DNA of 64,000 nt from Corynebacterium maris DSM 45190 (GTDB lineage Bacteria > Actinomycetota > Actinomycetes > Mycobacteriales > Mycobacteriaceae): positions 2,418,001 through 2,482,000 of the forward strand of contig NC_021915.1 in NCBI RefSeq assembly GCF_000442645.1, given 5' to 3'. How positions within the stretch are numbered: the stretch's first letter is position 1; each line of letters starts with the position of its first letter. Position numbers and translations under genes: made by a program. Of the stretch, positions 1 through 8,969 are shown piece after piece. The notes beneath the pieces were generated by a model. The model was not told the DNA's origin and made no database searches. It worked only from the letters and a program-made list of their open reading frames with translations.

Positions 1-416
1 CCCGCCGTGAGCGAGTCGACGCCCTGTTAGAGGCCGTCGGGGCGACGGGCCTCGCCGACCGCCGGGTGGGCACCCTGTCCGGCGGGCAACAACAACTGAT
101 CCGCCAGGCCCAGGCATTGGCCAACGACCCGCAGCTGCTGCTGGCCGACGAACCCTTACTCAGCCTGGACCTCGCCCGGCAGCAGGACACCGTGGCGAAG
201 CTGGACCAACGCCGCCGCGAGCACGGCACCTCCGTGCTGTTCGTCACCCACAGCGTCAACCCCGTCATGGGCGTGGTGGACCGGCTGCTCTACCTCGCCC
301 CGCACGGCCACACTCTGGGCACCGTCGACGAGGTCATGCGCACCGAGGTGCTGTCCCGGCTCTATGGCGCACACGTGGAAGTCCATCGCCTCGGCGACCG
401 GCTGGTGGTGTTGTAG
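1..416 (+). CDS. metal ABC transporter ATP-binding protein, 5' truncated
   Basis: This is the C-terminal half of an ABC ATPase whose start lies left of the window; the open frame runs from base 3. The signature LSGGQQQ is followed by Walker B LLLADEP and the switch histidine in LFVTHS, so the nucleotide-hydrolysis half is intact. The Walker A part is missing from view. The stop codon is immediately followed by the ATG of an ABC-3 type permease, so the two form one importer operon. The partner permease family normally carries manganese, zinc or iron. The metal cannot be told from this fragment. Confidence 0.88.
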   Translation, partial: RRERVDALLEAVGATGLADRRVGTLSGGQQQLIRQAQALANDPQLLLADEPLLSLDLARQQDTVAKLDQRRREHGTSVLFVTHSVNPVMGVVDRLLYLAPHGHTLGTVDEVMRTEVLSRLYGAHVEVHRLGDRLVVL

Positions 417-1325
417 ATGGACGCGTTTTTCGCCGACACCGCCGCGCTGCTGAGCGCGGACTTCGTGCAGCAGGCCATCGTGGCCTCTGCCCTGCTGGGG
501 CTGCTGTCCGGGGTGATCACCCCCCTGATCGTGCTGCGCCAGATGTCGTTTTCCGTGCACGCCACCAGCGAGCTGGCGCTGATGGGCGCGGCCGCGGCGC
601 TGCTCTTCGGCCTCAACGTCGGCCTGGGCGCCGTCGCCGGCGCCATCGTCGCCGCCATCGTCCTGGCCCTGTTGGGCATGCGCGGGCAGCAGGACTCCGC
701 CATCGGTGTGGTGATGAGCTTCGGGCTCGGCCTGTCCGTGTTGTTCCTGCACCTGTACCCCGGCAACTCCTCCACCGCGATGAGCCTGCTCACCGGCCAG
801 GTCGTGGGCATCTCCGCGGCGTCGACGTGGCTGCTGACCGCCGTGACGGTGGTCGTGGTCGGCGCGGTCGTCCTGTTGTGGCGGCCGCTGCTGTTCGCCA
901 GCGCCGACCCCGTCATGGCGCAGGCCGCCGGGCTGCCGGTGCGCACGCTGTCGATTGCTTTCGCGGTGCTCGTCGGCCTGGCCAGCGCCCAGGGCGTCCA
1001 AATCGTCGGCGCCCTGCTGGTGATGGCCATGCTCATCACCCCGGGCGCGGCGGCCGTACAGATCACCTCCTCGCCGTTGCGGGCGGTGCTGTGGGCCGTG
1101 CTCTTCGCGGAAATCGCGGCCGTCGGCGGGCTGATCCTGTCCCTGGCCCCGGGCCTGCCGGTCAGCGTCATGGTCACCTCGCTGTCGTTCGCGATCTACC
1201 TGATCTGCCGCGCCATCGGCGCCGCCCGCTCCCGGCGCGCCACCCGCGACGAGGTGGCCGCCGCGAAGCACACGGGCGGCAGCGTGTGCTTCCCGGAGAC
1301 GTCTTCTCCCCCGTCGACACAGTGA
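417..1325 (+). CDS. metal ABC transporter permease (ABC-3 family)
   Basis: A 302-residue polytopic membrane protein with the hydrophobic pattern of ZnuB/MntB/TroC permeases. It includes the early segment GLLSGVITPLIVLRQMSFSVHATSELALMG, read here as the family's usual N-terminal block, and GALLVMAMLITPGAAA near residue 200. It forms the membrane channel for the ATPase encoded directly upstream; the ATG abuts the TAG of that gene, which implies translational coupling. A solute-binding lipoprotein is expected upstream, outside the window. The C-terminus after about residue 265 is a short charged tail. Metal specificity (Mn, Zn or Fe) is inferred from family only. Confidence 0.88.
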   Translation: MDAFFADTAALLSADFVQQAIVASALLGLLSGVITPLIVLRQMSFSVHATSELALMGAAAALLFGLNVGLGAVAGAIVAAIVLALLGMRGQQDSAIGVVMSFGLGLSVLFLHLYPGNSSTAMSLLTGQVVGISAASTWLLTAVTVVVVGAVVLLWRPLLFASADPVMAQAAGLPVRTLSIAFAVLVGLASAQGVQIVGALLVMAMLITPGAAAVQITSSPLRAVLWAVLFAEIAAVGGLILSLAPGLPVSVMVTSLSFAIYLICRAIGAARSRRATRDEVAAAKHTGGSVCFPETSSPPSTQ

Positions 1326-1344
1326 TCTTCCGGCCAGCGCTTTC

Positions 1345-2307
1345 TCAGCGCAACTGTGGCAGCACGTGTGCGCCGAAGGCCTCGATGAACGGCCCCTGGT
1401 CTTGCCCCACGTGGTGCAGGTAGATTTCGTCGAAGCCGATGTCCCGGTACTGCTGCAGCCAGTGGACGTGGCGGTCGAGGTCGGCGGAGACGTTCACCGC
1501 GCCGCGGACGTCGTCGACCGTGACCTGTTCTTCCTCCGCGCGGCGTTCGTAGTCCTCCGGCAGGGCCAGGTCCGCCATGACGGGTGGGGCGAAGACGTTG
1601 GTGCGCCACTGTTCGTGGGCGATGGCCGCGGCCTCGTCCTCGGTCTCCGCCCAGCTCAGGTGCACCTGCAGGATCGCTTTCCCTGTGCCTCCGCCGGCGC
1701 GGTAGGCGGCGAGCATGTCGCGTAGGTCGTTCAGGGGTTGGTTGACGGTGGTCAGGCCGTCGACTTGGGCTGCGAAACGTCGGGCGGTCTCTGTGGTCAG
1801 CGCCGGCAGGATCATCGGTGGCCGGGGGTCGGGCACGTCCCAGATCCGGGCGCGGTCCACGGTGACTTCGCCGTGGTGGGTGATCCGCGCCCCGTCGTGC
1901 AGTTCGCGGATGACCTGCAGGCACTCCCCCAGGCGGCGTTGCCGGGCCTCTTTGTCCGGCCACGGTTTGCCGGTGACGTGTTCGTTGAGGAATTCGCCGC
2001 TGCCCGGGGCGAACCAGAAGCGGCCGGGGAACATCTCGGCCAGGGTGGCCGCGGCGTGGGCGATCATCGTCGGGTGATGCCGGTAGCCGGGGGCGGTGAC
2101 CACCCCGAAGCGCAGGGAGGTGGTCGCCAGTGCGGCGCCGAGCCAGGACCAGGCGAAGCCGGAGTGCCCCTGCTGCGCGGACCAGGGCTCTAGGTGGTCG
2201 GAGCAGGACGCGGCGTCAAAGCCGGCGGCTTCGGCGCGCTGCACGTCGCGCAGCAGCGTGGCGGGGCCGATCTGTTCGTGAGAGGCGTGGAACCCGATGA
2301 CGGTCAT
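1345..2307 (-). CDS. LLM-class flavin-dependent oxidoreductase
   Basis: A 320-residue luciferase-like monooxygenase fold protein. The N-terminus IGFHASHEQ and the block AAGFDAASCSDHLEPW, followed by GFAWSWLGAAL and FPGRFWFAPGSGE, match the actinobacterial subfamily described as probable non-F420 flavin oxidoreductases (TIGR03885). It probably uses FMN. The substrate is unknown. It runs convergent to the metal transporter with about 19 bases between the stop codons, and it is not obviously in an operon with the DoxX-like gene upstream (98 bases away). The start ATG is supported by the family N-terminus. Confidence 0.85.
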   Translation of the reverse strand: MTVIGFHASHEQIGPATLLRDVQRAEAAGFDAASCSDHLEPWSAQQGHSGFAWSWLGAALATTSLRFGVVTAPGYRHHPTMIAHAAATLAEMFPGRFWFAPGSGEFLNEHVTGKPWPDKEARQRRLGECLQVIRELHDGARITHHGEVTVDRARIWDVPDPRPPMILPALTTETARRFAAQVDGLTTVNQPLNDLRDMLAAYRAGGGTGKAILQVHLSWAETEDEAAAIAHEQWRTNVFAPPVMADLALPEDYERRAEEEQVTVDDVRGAVNVSADLDRHVHWLQQYRDIGFDEIYLHHVGQDQGPFIEAFGAHVLPQLR

Positions 2308-2405
2308 GGTGGGTGTCTTTTCGGCTGGGCTACGAGGTCGTGTGCCTCAAGTTTGCCCATTGCTCCGCGGCTTCGCCACCGTCGGGGAGAGGTGACCCGG
2401 CTCCC

Positions 2406-2837
2406 TCAGGAGCGGCGGGCGGGGATGCCGCCGGCCCAGAGTGCCGCGGCAATCAACGCGGGCTGGCCGAACAGGCGGCCCAGGCGTTTGGCGTCGCTGT
2501 CAAGGCCGAAGGCGTCGGTGCGTTCGGCGTATTGGGCGATGTTGCCGGGGAAGATGAGGGCGTAGAACGCGGCCAGGGCCGTGCCAGTGACCTTCCGGTG
2601 CTTCGGCAGCGCTAGCAGGGCCGCACCGAGCCCGATTTCCGCGACGCCAGAGCCTAGGACCACGAGGTCTTTGCTGGCGGGGAACCAGTCGGGCACCTGC
2701 GCCTGAAATTCTTTTCGGGCGGTGGTCAGATGCGAGACACCGGCGAAAGTCATCGCCCCGCCGAGCGCCAGCCGGGTCAGCGTCTGCGAGCGGCGCGGGC
2801 GGGAATCGGTGCGGGCGGGGTGGTTTTGGTCGGCCAT
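2406..2837 (-). CDS. DoxX-family-like small membrane protein
   Basis: A 143-residue protein with a basic N-terminus and four hydrophobic segments. The pattern (LALGGAMTFAGVSHL, a loop with VPDWFP, then VVLGSGVAEIGLGAALL) is typical of DoxX-like proteins, which are short four-helix membrane proteins of mostly unknown role. It lies alone between rlmB and the flavin oxidoreductase, on the same strand as both. A function beyond membrane localisation cannot be read from the sequence. Confidence 0.72.
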   Translation of the reverse strand: MADQNHPARTDSRPRRSQTLTRLALGGAMTFAGVSHLTTARKEFQAQVPDWFPASKDLVVLGSGVAEIGLGAALLALPKHRKVTGTALAAFYALIFPGNIAQYAERTDAFGLDSDAKRLGRLFGQPALIAAALWAGGIPARRS

Positions 2838-2946
2838 GGCGCCTCCTGGGCGGGATCAAGCGGCGACCGGTCGCCGCCGCGAGGAATCCGCCAGTGTAAC
2901 CCCGCCCGGGTCGGATCTGCGCCGGAGACAGCCTCCGGGGCGGGTG

Positions 2947-3897
2947 TTACTTGCCGACGCGGCGCTGGCGAGCGAACTCGCTCAAGACCACGCCTGCGGC
3001 GACGGACGCGTTGAGCGATTCGACCCAGTCGGTGGTGGGCACCGACATGATCACGTCGCAGTTTTCGCGCACTAGGCGCGAGATGCCCTTGCCTTCGGAG
3101 CCGACGACGATGACCACCGGGTCGGTGCCGCCGTCGTAGGTGTCCAGGGTGTGCTGGCCGCCGGCGTCGAGGCCGACGACCTGGTAGCCGTTTTTCTGGA
3201 ATTCCTGCACGGTGCGCGTCAGGTTGGTGGCGCGCGCCACCGGCAGGCGCGCCGCGGTGCCGGCGGAGGTGCGCCAGGCGACGGCGGTGACTCCGGCGGA
3301 GCGGCGCTCCGGGATGATCACGCCGCTGCCGCCGAACGCGGCGGTGGAGCGGATCACGGCGCCGAGGTTGCGGGGGTCGGTGATGTTGTCGAGGATGACG
3401 AACATGCCCGGGGCGGGTGCATCGGCGGCCTCGGCGATCAGGTCGGAGACCTCGGCGTACTTGTACGGCGGGATCTGCAGGCCGAGGCCCTGGTGCATGC
3501 CGTTGCCGGTCATGTTGTCCAGGTCCTGGCGCGGCACCTCGAGGATCGGGATGCCGCGGGAGTTGGCGATGGCCACGGCTTCCGACAGGCGGTTGTCGTT
3601 GCCGGTGCCCTGCGCGACGTAGAGCCCCAGTGCGGGGACCTTGGCGTGCAGGCACTCGATGACCGGGTTGCGGCCGACGACCAGCTCGGTGGTGGCCTCC
3701 TTGGTGTGGCGGCCGGAGTCGCGGCGCTTGCGCTCGATCTTGCGCTTGTGCGCCGCGTGGTAGACGCGGTCCTCCGCCTTCGGGGTCGCGCCCTTGCCCT
3801 CCAGGCCGCGGCGGCGTTGGCCGCCGGAGCCCTTGACGGCGCCCTTCTTGTTGCTCTTGCGGACGCCACGGCGGTCGTGGTTGGGGTTAGCTGCCAT
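2947..3897 (-). CDS. rlmB: 23S rRNA (guanosine-2'-O-)-methyltransferase RlmB
   Basis: A SPOUT-class (TrmH family) methyltransferase of 316 residues that uses SAM to methylate a ribose 2'-OH in 23S rRNA. After a lysine/arginine-rich extension of about 70 residues comes the substrate-binding domain (VVGRNPVIECL). The knotted catalytic domain follows, with FVILDNITDPRNLGAVIRSTAAFG, IVVGSEGKGI and the C-terminal block with ESLNASVAAGVVLSEF. The basic N-terminal tail is longer than in E. coli RlmB and is common in actinobacteria. It follows cysS by 15 bases on the same strand, as in other corynebacteria, so the two are probably co-transcribed. Confidence 0.93.
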   Translation of the reverse strand: MAANPNHDRRGVRKSNKKGAVKGSGGQRRRGLEGKGATPKAEDRVYHAAHKRKIERKRRDSGRHTKEATTELVVGRNPVIECLHAKVPALGLYVAQGTGNDNRLSEAVAIANSRGIPILEVPRQDLDNMTGNGMHQGLGLQIPPYKYAEVSDLIAEAADAPAPGMFVILDNITDPRNLGAVIRSTAAFGGSGVIIPERRSAGVTAVAWRTSAGTAARLPVARATNLTRTVQEFQKNGYQVVGLDAGGQHTLDTYDGGTDPVVIVVGSEGKGISRLVRENCDVIMSVPTTDWVESLNASVAAGVVLSEFARQRRVGK

Positions 3898-3912
3898 ACG
3901 GGTGCTTCTTTC

Positions 3913-5316
3913 TTACTTGATCGACCACTGGGGGCCGTCGGGGGTGTCGGTGACGTCGACGCCGGCTTCGTTGAGCCGGTCGCGGACGGAGTCTGCGGCG
4001 TCCCAGTCCTTCTCGGCGCGGGCGACGGTGCGTCGCTCGAGCTCTGCGCGGACCAGCACGTCGAGGGCGTGGTGGGTGGAGCCGTCGTCGGAGGCGCCGG
4101 CGTCCGCCCACTGCGGTGCGAGCGGGTCGACGCCGAGCACGCCGGTCATGGCGCGGACGGTTTCGGCGAGGCGGCGAATCTCCTCGGTGTTCTTGTCCGC
4201 CAGCGCCGAGTTTCCGGCGCGCACGGTGTTGTGGATCTCGGCCAGGGCGCGCGGCACGGCGAGGTCGTCGTCCATGGCCTCGGCGAAAGCGTCCGTCCAC
4301 GCGCCGACCTCGACGTCGCCGACGACGTCGACGGCGCGGTGGAGGAAATCCTCGATGCGACGGTAACCGGCCGCAGCCTCCTCCAACGCCGGTTGGGAGT
4401 ATTCGAGCACGCTGCGGTAGTGCGCCGAACCGAGATAGTAGCGCAATTCCACCGGGCGCACGATTTTCAGCAGCTCCGGCACCGCCAGCACGTTGCCCAG
4501 GGACTTGGACATCTTTTCCCCGGCCATGGTAACCCAGTGGTTGTGCATCCAGTAGGCGGCGAAGTCGTCGCCCGCGGCATGCGCCTGGGCGATCTCGTTT
4601 TCGTGGTGCGGGAACTGCAGGTCCAGGCCGCCGGCGTGGATGTCGAAGCTGTCGCCCAGATACCAGGTGGCCATGGCGGAGCACTCCAGATGCCAGCCCG
4701 GCCGGCCCTCGCCCCAGGGGGTGGGCCAGGACGGCTCGCCGGGCTTGGCGGCCTTCCACAGGGCGAAGTCCAGCTGGTTGCGTTTACCGGTGTGATCGGT
4801 CTCGCCTTGTTCCATCTCCTCGACGCGGTTGCCGGACAGCGACCCGTAGTCGGAGCCTTCCGCCCGCGTCCAGGCGACGACGTCGAAGTAGACGGAGCCG
4901 TCGGAGACGTAGGCGTAGCCGTTGTCGATCAGACGCTGCATGTAGGTGACCATCTGGGTGATGTGGCCGGTGGCACGTGGTTCGACGGACGGCGGCAGCA
5001 CGCCCAGGGCGTCGTAGGCGGCCGTGAACTCGCGTTCGTAGGTGCTGACCCACTCCCACCAGGGGCGGCCGTGCTCCGCGGCCTTGGTCAGGATCTTGTC
5101 GTCGATGTCGGTCACGTTGCGCACGAAAGCGACGTCGTAGCCCGTGGCCAGCAACCAGCGGCGCAGCACGTCGAATGCCACGCCGCTGCGCAAATGGCCG
5201 ATGTGCGGCTGCGCCTGCGGCGTCGCACCGCACAGGTAGATCGACGCATGGCCCTTCCTCAAAGGGACGAACTCACGCTGCGAACGGGTACCGGTGTCAT
5301 AGATGCGTAGGGTCAC
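3913..5316 (-). CDS. cysS: cysteine--tRNA ligase
   Basis: A 467-residue class I aminoacyl-tRNA synthetase that charges tRNA-Cys. It shows YLCGATPQAQPHIGHLRSG with the HIGH signature, the zinc-site region GWHLECSAMA, HAGGLDLQFPHHENEIAQ, and KMSKSLGN. A C-terminal helical domain ends at the stop. The open frame continues upstream, but similarity begins at TLRIYDTG, so the GTG at 5314-5316 is chosen. A run of four G lies just upstream. It is the first gene of a likely cysS-rlmB pair. The cysteine ligase MshC of mycothiol synthesis is similar but shorter; full length and this neighbour favour CysS. Confidence 0.95.
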   Translation of the reverse strand: MTLRIYDTGTRSQREFVPLRKGHASIYLCGATPQAQPHIGHLRSGVAFDVLRRWLLATGYDVAFVRNVTDIDDKILTKAAEHGRPWWEWVSTYEREFTAAYDALGVLPPSVEPRATGHITQMVTYMQRLIDNGYAYVSDGSVYFDVVAWTRAEGSDYGSLSGNRVEEMEQGETDHTGKRNQLDFALWKAAKPGEPSWPTPWGEGRPGWHLECSAMATWYLGDSFDIHAGGLDLQFPHHENEIAQAHAAGDDFAAYWMHNHWVTMAGEKMSKSLGNVLAVPELLKIVRPVELRYYLGSAHYRSVLEYSQPALEEAAAGYRRIEDFLHRAVDVVGDVEVGAWTDAFAEAMDDDLAVPRALAEIHNTVRAGNSALADKNTEEIRRLAETVRAMTGVLGVDPLAPQWADAGASDDGSTHHALDVLVRAELERRTVARAEKDWDAADSVRDRLNEAGVDVTDTPDGPQWSIK

Positions 5317-5396
5317 GGGCCCCAGTCTACGGGGTGGGCCGCAGTTTCCGGCCACGCAGCGCCTGACCGCCGAGGGCACTGCCCGAGGGGCTGGAA

Positions 5397-6194
5397 TCAG
5401 GCCTCGACCGGGCGGCCGTCGACGGCGCTCCATGCCGGGCGGGACTCCTCCACGTGGCGGTAGTAGTCCGTGCGCACCAGGCCGCTGGCGGCGTCGGCGT
5501 CGATGACCAGGGTGGTGCGGTCGTGCATCTGCAGGGCGCTGGCCGGGCAGGAGGCGCTCAGCGGGCCTTCGACCATGGCCGCGATCGCGTCGGCCTTGCC
5601 GAAGCCGGTGGCCAGCAGCAGCGGCTGTTCGCAGTCGAGGATGGTGCCCAGGCCCTGGGTCAGGGCGTGGGTGGGCACTTCCTCGATGGAGTCGAAGAAC
5701 CGGGAGTTGTCGCTGACGGTCTGCGCGTGCAGCGTCTCGACGCGGGTGCGCGCCTTCAGCGGGGACGCCGGCTCGTTGAAGCCGATGTGGCCGTTGGTGC
5801 CGATGCCCAGGATCTGCACCGAGATGCCCCCGGATTCCCGGATCGCGGCGTCGTACTTTTCCGCGGCGAGCCAGGGCTTGGGGTTCAGCCCGTCGGGGCT
5901 GTGCACGACGGCGTCGTCGATGTCGATGTGGGCGGTGAACTCGTCCCGGATGAAACGGTAGTAGCTCTGCTCGTGCTCCGGGGACAGGCCGATGTACTCG
6001 TCCAGCAGGTAGGCCGTGCACCCGGCGAAGGACAGCCCCTCTTCGCGGTGGCGGCGGATCAGTTCCTGGTAGGTCGCGACCGGGGTGGAACCCGTGGCCA
6101 ACCCTAAGACCGCTCCGCGGCGGACGTAGGTGGCGACGATGTCGGCGGCCGTGACCGCCACCTCGTCCGGGGTGTCGCGAATCAGAATTTCCAT
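5397..6194 (-). CDS. nagB: glucosamine-6-phosphate deaminase
   Basis: A 265-residue enzyme converting glucosamine 6-phosphate to fructose 6-phosphate and ammonia. Diagnostic blocks are LGLATGSTPVATYQEL (phosphate loop), the acid/base region LLDEYIGL, GIGTNGHIGFNEP and the lid region. Length equals that of other NagB proteins. The start at MEILIRDTP is chosen over an upstream in-frame Met because family similarity begins there. No other nag genes lie nearby: it is flanked by cysS and ispF on the same strand with gaps of about 70-80 bases. Confidence 0.94.
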   Translation of the reverse strand: MEILIRDTPDEVAVTAADIVATYVRRGAVLGLATGSTPVATYQELIRRHREEGLSFAGCTAYLLDEYIGLSPEHEQSYYRFIRDEFTAHIDIDDAVVHSPDGLNPKPWLAAEKYDAAIRESGGISVQILGIGTNGHIGFNEPASPLKARTRVETLHAQTVSDNSRFFDSIEEVPTHALTQGLGTILDCEQPLLLATGFGKADAIAAMVEGPLSASCPASALQMHDRTTLVIDADAASGLVRTDYYRHVEESRPAWSAVDGRPVEA

Positions 6195-6263
6195 GCGCGC
6201 AACTCTACTGCCCGACGCCGCCGCACGGGAGAAGAGCACCCGATTTTCCCCCGAATGGGACGA

Positions 6264-6746
6264 TCAGCCCCGCCAGACCACCGCGGTGGCGATCGCCGCG
6301 CGACCTTCGCCGCGGCCCGTGAACCCCATCGTGTCGGTGGTGGTCGCGGACACCGACACCGGCGCCCCGAGCACCTCACTGAGCACCCGCTGCGCCTCCT
6401 CGCGCCGCGGCCCCATCTTCGGGGTCTGCCCGATCAGCTGGGCGGAGGCGTTGCCGATGACAAAGCCTTCCCGTTCCAACAATTCGCGGCATTCCCGCAG
6501 CAGGCGGGCGCCGGACACGCCGTCGTACTCGGCGCGGCCGACGCCGACGAAAGAGCCCAGGTCGCCGAGGTTCGCGGCGGACAACAGGGCGTCGACGATG
6601 GCGTGGGAGACGACGTCGCCGTCGGAATGGCCCTCACAGCCGTCGGCACCCTCGAAGCGCAGGCCGGCGATCCAGCAGTCCTTGCCGGCTTCGATCTGAT
6701 GGGCGTCGAAAGCCGTGCCGACGCGGGGGATGATGGGTTCGGTCAT
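6264..6746 (-). CDS. ispF: 2-C-methyl-D-erythritol 2,4-cyclodiphosphate synthase
   Basis: A 160-residue MEP-pathway enzyme that cyclises CDP-methylerythritol 2-phosphate on the way to isoprenoids. The metal ligands are in GTAFDAHQI and in the block CEGHSDGDVVSHAIVDALL. Later TTTDTMGFTGRGEGRAA is the usual C-terminal signature. Family members more often read G(I/T)GxDVHR at the N-terminus, so AFDAHQI is the actinobacterial variant. Its ATG overlaps the ispD stop codon (ATGA), showing translational coupling with ispD. Confidence 0.95.
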   Translation of the reverse strand: MTEPIIPRVGTAFDAHQIEAGKDCWIAGLRFEGADGCEGHSDGDVVSHAIVDALLSAANLGDLGSFVGVGRAEYDGVSGARLLRECRELLEREGFVIGNASAQLIGQTPKMGPRREEAQRVLSEVLGAPVSVSATTTDTMGFTGRGEGRAAIATAVVWRG

Positions 6747-7492
6747 TCTCCGGACACCTCGAATACGGTCGGTTCGGCCTCGTCCACGATGGTGCGGGCC
6801 AGGGTCAGGTCGATGGGGGTGGTGATCTTGAACGCCATGGGGTCGCCCTGCACGACCTTGACCGAGCTCCCGTGCCACTCCATGAGCGAGGAATCGTCGG
6901 TGGCGATGAAGCCTGGGTCGGCGGCGGCGAAGTATTTTTCGTTGGCGGCCCGCAGCTGCGCCAGGTCGAAGCCCTGCGGGGTCTGCACCGCCCGCAGGCT
7001 GGCGCGGTCCGGGGTGCCGTGCACCGTCTCCGAGTCGACGTCGACCCGCTTGATGGTGTCGGCGACCGGCACGGCCGGGATGACCGCGTCACGCCCGTGC
7101 AGGACGGCGTTGGCGACCCGGGCGATCATGCCGGGCGGGGTCAGCGCGCGCGCCGCGTCATGGATGAGCACGACGGCTTCGGTGGCCGCGATGGCCTGCA
7201 ACCCGGCCCACACGCTGTCGGCGCGTTCGCCGCCGCCGTGGACCAGGCGGATGGGAACCTCGGCGGCGTCGTCAAGCAGACCGGCCCTGCCCAGCACCTC
7301 CCGGGCGTAGGACTCCATGTCGGGGCTGACGAGCACGAGGACCTCGTCGACGATCGCGGAGGTGATCATCGCGGTCACGGAACGCTCCACGAGCGTGCGC
7401 CCGCGCAGGCTGACGAAGGCCTTCGGCAGTTGCGCCCCCAGCCGCGTCCCCCGCCCCGCCGCGGCGACGACCGCGTAGACCCGCCTGGCCAC
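6743..7492 (-). CDS. ispD: 2-C-methyl-D-erythritol 4-phosphate cytidylyltransferase
   Basis: A 249-residue nucleotidyltransferase joining CTP and methylerythritol 4-phosphate. The N-terminus VYAVVAAAGRGTRLGAQLPKAF holds the CTP-binding glycine-rich loop and catalytic Arg/Lys. VLIHDAARALTPP and RAVQTPQGFD are typical further motifs. It sits 5 bases after carD and overlaps ispF, so carD-ispD-ispF is one transcription unit, an order conserved in actinobacteria. Confidence 0.95.
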   Translation of the reverse strand: MARRVYAVVAAAGRGTRLGAQLPKAFVSLRGRTLVERSVTAMITSAIVDEVLVLVSPDMESYAREVLGRAGLLDDAAEVPIRLVHGGGERADSVWAGLQAIAATEAVVLIHDAARALTPPGMIARVANAVLHGRDAVIPAVPVADTIKRVDVDSETVHGTPDRASLRAVQTPQGFDLAQLRAANEKYFAAADPGFIATDDSSLMEWHGSSVKVVQGDPMAFKITTPIDLTLARTIVDEAEPTVFEVSGE

Positions 7493-7497
7493 CTCAG

Positions 7498-8064
7498 TTA
7501 ATCCTCGTCGTCGAAGCTCAGGTCGTCGAGGTCGACGTCGTCGGAGATCTCGTCCGCGTTCTTCTCCGCGTTATGGCGGGCAATCATGTCGGACATGTCT
7601 TTCTCGAACTTGGCCACCTTGTCGTCGTCGACGGGCTTGGCGCGCGACAGCTCGCCCACGAGGATGTGGCGGGCCTTACCCAGCATGCGCTTCTCGCCCG
7701 CGGACAGGCCCTTGTCCTGGTCGCGGCGCCACAGGTCGCGGACGACCTCGGCGACCTTGTTGATGTCGCCGGAGGCCAGCCGCTCCTGGTTCGCCTTGTA
7801 CCGGCGCGACCAGTTGCCCGCCTCTTCGACGTCGGTTTCCCGCAGGACGCCGAAGACCTTGCGCAGGCCGTCCTCGCCCACGACGTCGCGGACGCCGACG
7901 AACTCGGCGTTTTTGATCGGCACCCGGACCGTCAGGTCGGACTGGAGGATCTTCAGAACCAGAAACTGGAGCTCTTCGTCCCCCATCTGCCTGGTCTCGA
8001 TGTCCGTAATTTCGGCCGCACCGTGGTGCGGATACACCACGACTTTGCCGACCTCGTATTCCAT
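7498..8064 (-). CDS. carD: CarD-family RNA polymerase-binding transcription regulator
   Basis: A 188-residue regulator that binds the RNA polymerase beta subunit and stabilises open complexes, mainly at rRNA and housekeeping promoters. The N-terminal RNAP-interaction domain (VGKVVVYPHHGAAEI to about residue 60) precedes the helical DNA-binding domain with WSRRYKANQERLASGD. A very acidic tail of alternating Asp/Glu/Ser ends the protein. The chosen ATG has GGAGGAG at ideal distance; an upstream in-frame Met is rejected because it lies beyond this ribosome site. It heads the carD-ispD-ispF operon. Confidence 0.95.
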   Translation of the reverse strand: MEYEVGKVVVYPHHGAAEITDIETRQMGDEELQFLVLKILQSDLTVRVPIKNAEFVGVRDVVGEDGLRKVFGVLRETDVEEAGNWSRRYKANQERLASGDINKVAEVVRDLWRRDQDKGLSAGEKRMLGKARHILVGELSRAKPVDDDKVAKFEKDMSDMIARHNAEKNADEISDDVDLDDLSFDDED

Positions 8065-8302
8065 TCCCACTCCTCCGGCTCTAGCGCAACCTTCGCGCAT
8101 CACGCATTCAAGGTATTCTCAACCGCCCGATTCTACCATGGCCGCAACCCCCGCAGCCGGGGCGGCGAACTCCGCCGAAGGTTTGACCCCACCACCCCCG
8201 ACCCGGACGTGAGCTTCCACCGGAAGTCGGTCTCGGCGCGGGTAACCAACTAGGGTGGAGTCCTGTTATACCGATTCTGACGAATAGTGTGGAGGACACC
8301 CC

Positions 8303-8869
8303 GTGAAGTCTCTGAAGTCGGCCGCCCGCCGCGGCAGCATCATCGCCGCCGCCGGCGTCTCCGCCCTGGCCCTGTCCGCCTGTTCGGCGGGGCAGGTCAC
8401 CCAGACCGCCGACCAGGTCGCCGCGGTCGACGGCAACTTCGCCGCCAGCACCGATCCGGCCGTGTCCGTGCGCGACGTCACCGTCCTGCTCAACGACGTC
8501 ACGGGCGAGGCCGCCCTGAAGTTCGGCGCCTCCAACGAGGACTACTCCGGAGAACCGGTCACCCTCGAGTCCGTCACCGTCGACGGCCAGGACGTCGAGA
8601 TGGACGCCGTCGACCCGATCGGTCAGGACTGCGTGCTCATCGGTGACACCGCCGACAACCTGGAGGCGATGCCGCAGGCCGACGAGGACATCGCCTGCAT
8701 CCAGTACACCGAAACCTCTCTGGAGAACGAGGACTTCCCCTACGGCGGCAACGTGCCGGTGGTCTTCTCCTTCGACTTCGGCGACATCGAGCTCGACGCC
8801 ACCGTCGCCGCGCACACCCTGCCGGCCGGAGAGGTCGACCGCGACTACTCCACCCCGGGTCCGGCCTAA
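8303..8869 (+). CDS. secreted lipoprotein, unknown function
   Basis: A 188-residue protein with a basic N-terminus, hydrophobic segment and lipobox LSAC (Cys27), so it should be a lipid-anchored envelope protein. The mature part is acidic, begins with Gln/Thr/Asp-rich sequence and contains two further cysteines (in QDCVLIG and DIACIQY) that could form a disulfide. A GTG start is used, with GGAGGA upstream at 8291-8296. It is divergent from carD and precedes radA by 100 bases on the same strand. No named domain was recognised. Confidence 0.8.
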   Translation: MKSLKSAARRGSIIAAAGVSALALSACSAGQVTQTADQVAAVDGNFAASTDPAVSVRDVTVLLNDVTGEAALKFGASNEDYSGEPVTLESVTVDGQDVEMDAVDPIGQDCVLIGDTADNLEAMPQADEDIACIQYTETSLENEDFPYGGNVPVVFSFDFGDIELDATVAAHTLPAGEVDRDYSTPGPA

Positions 8870-8969
8870 GCCCGCAGCTTTCAGACGCCCGGAACCCGCC
8901 GCACGGCCGGCGGGTTCCGGGCGCTCGCCGTATTTGCGGTGTCCGCCACCCGCTCTAGGATTCTGAGGC

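Noticed and set aside
2899..2946. Hairpin after rlmB
   Set aside because: Only a 6-bp central stem with imperfect outer pairing and no T-run.
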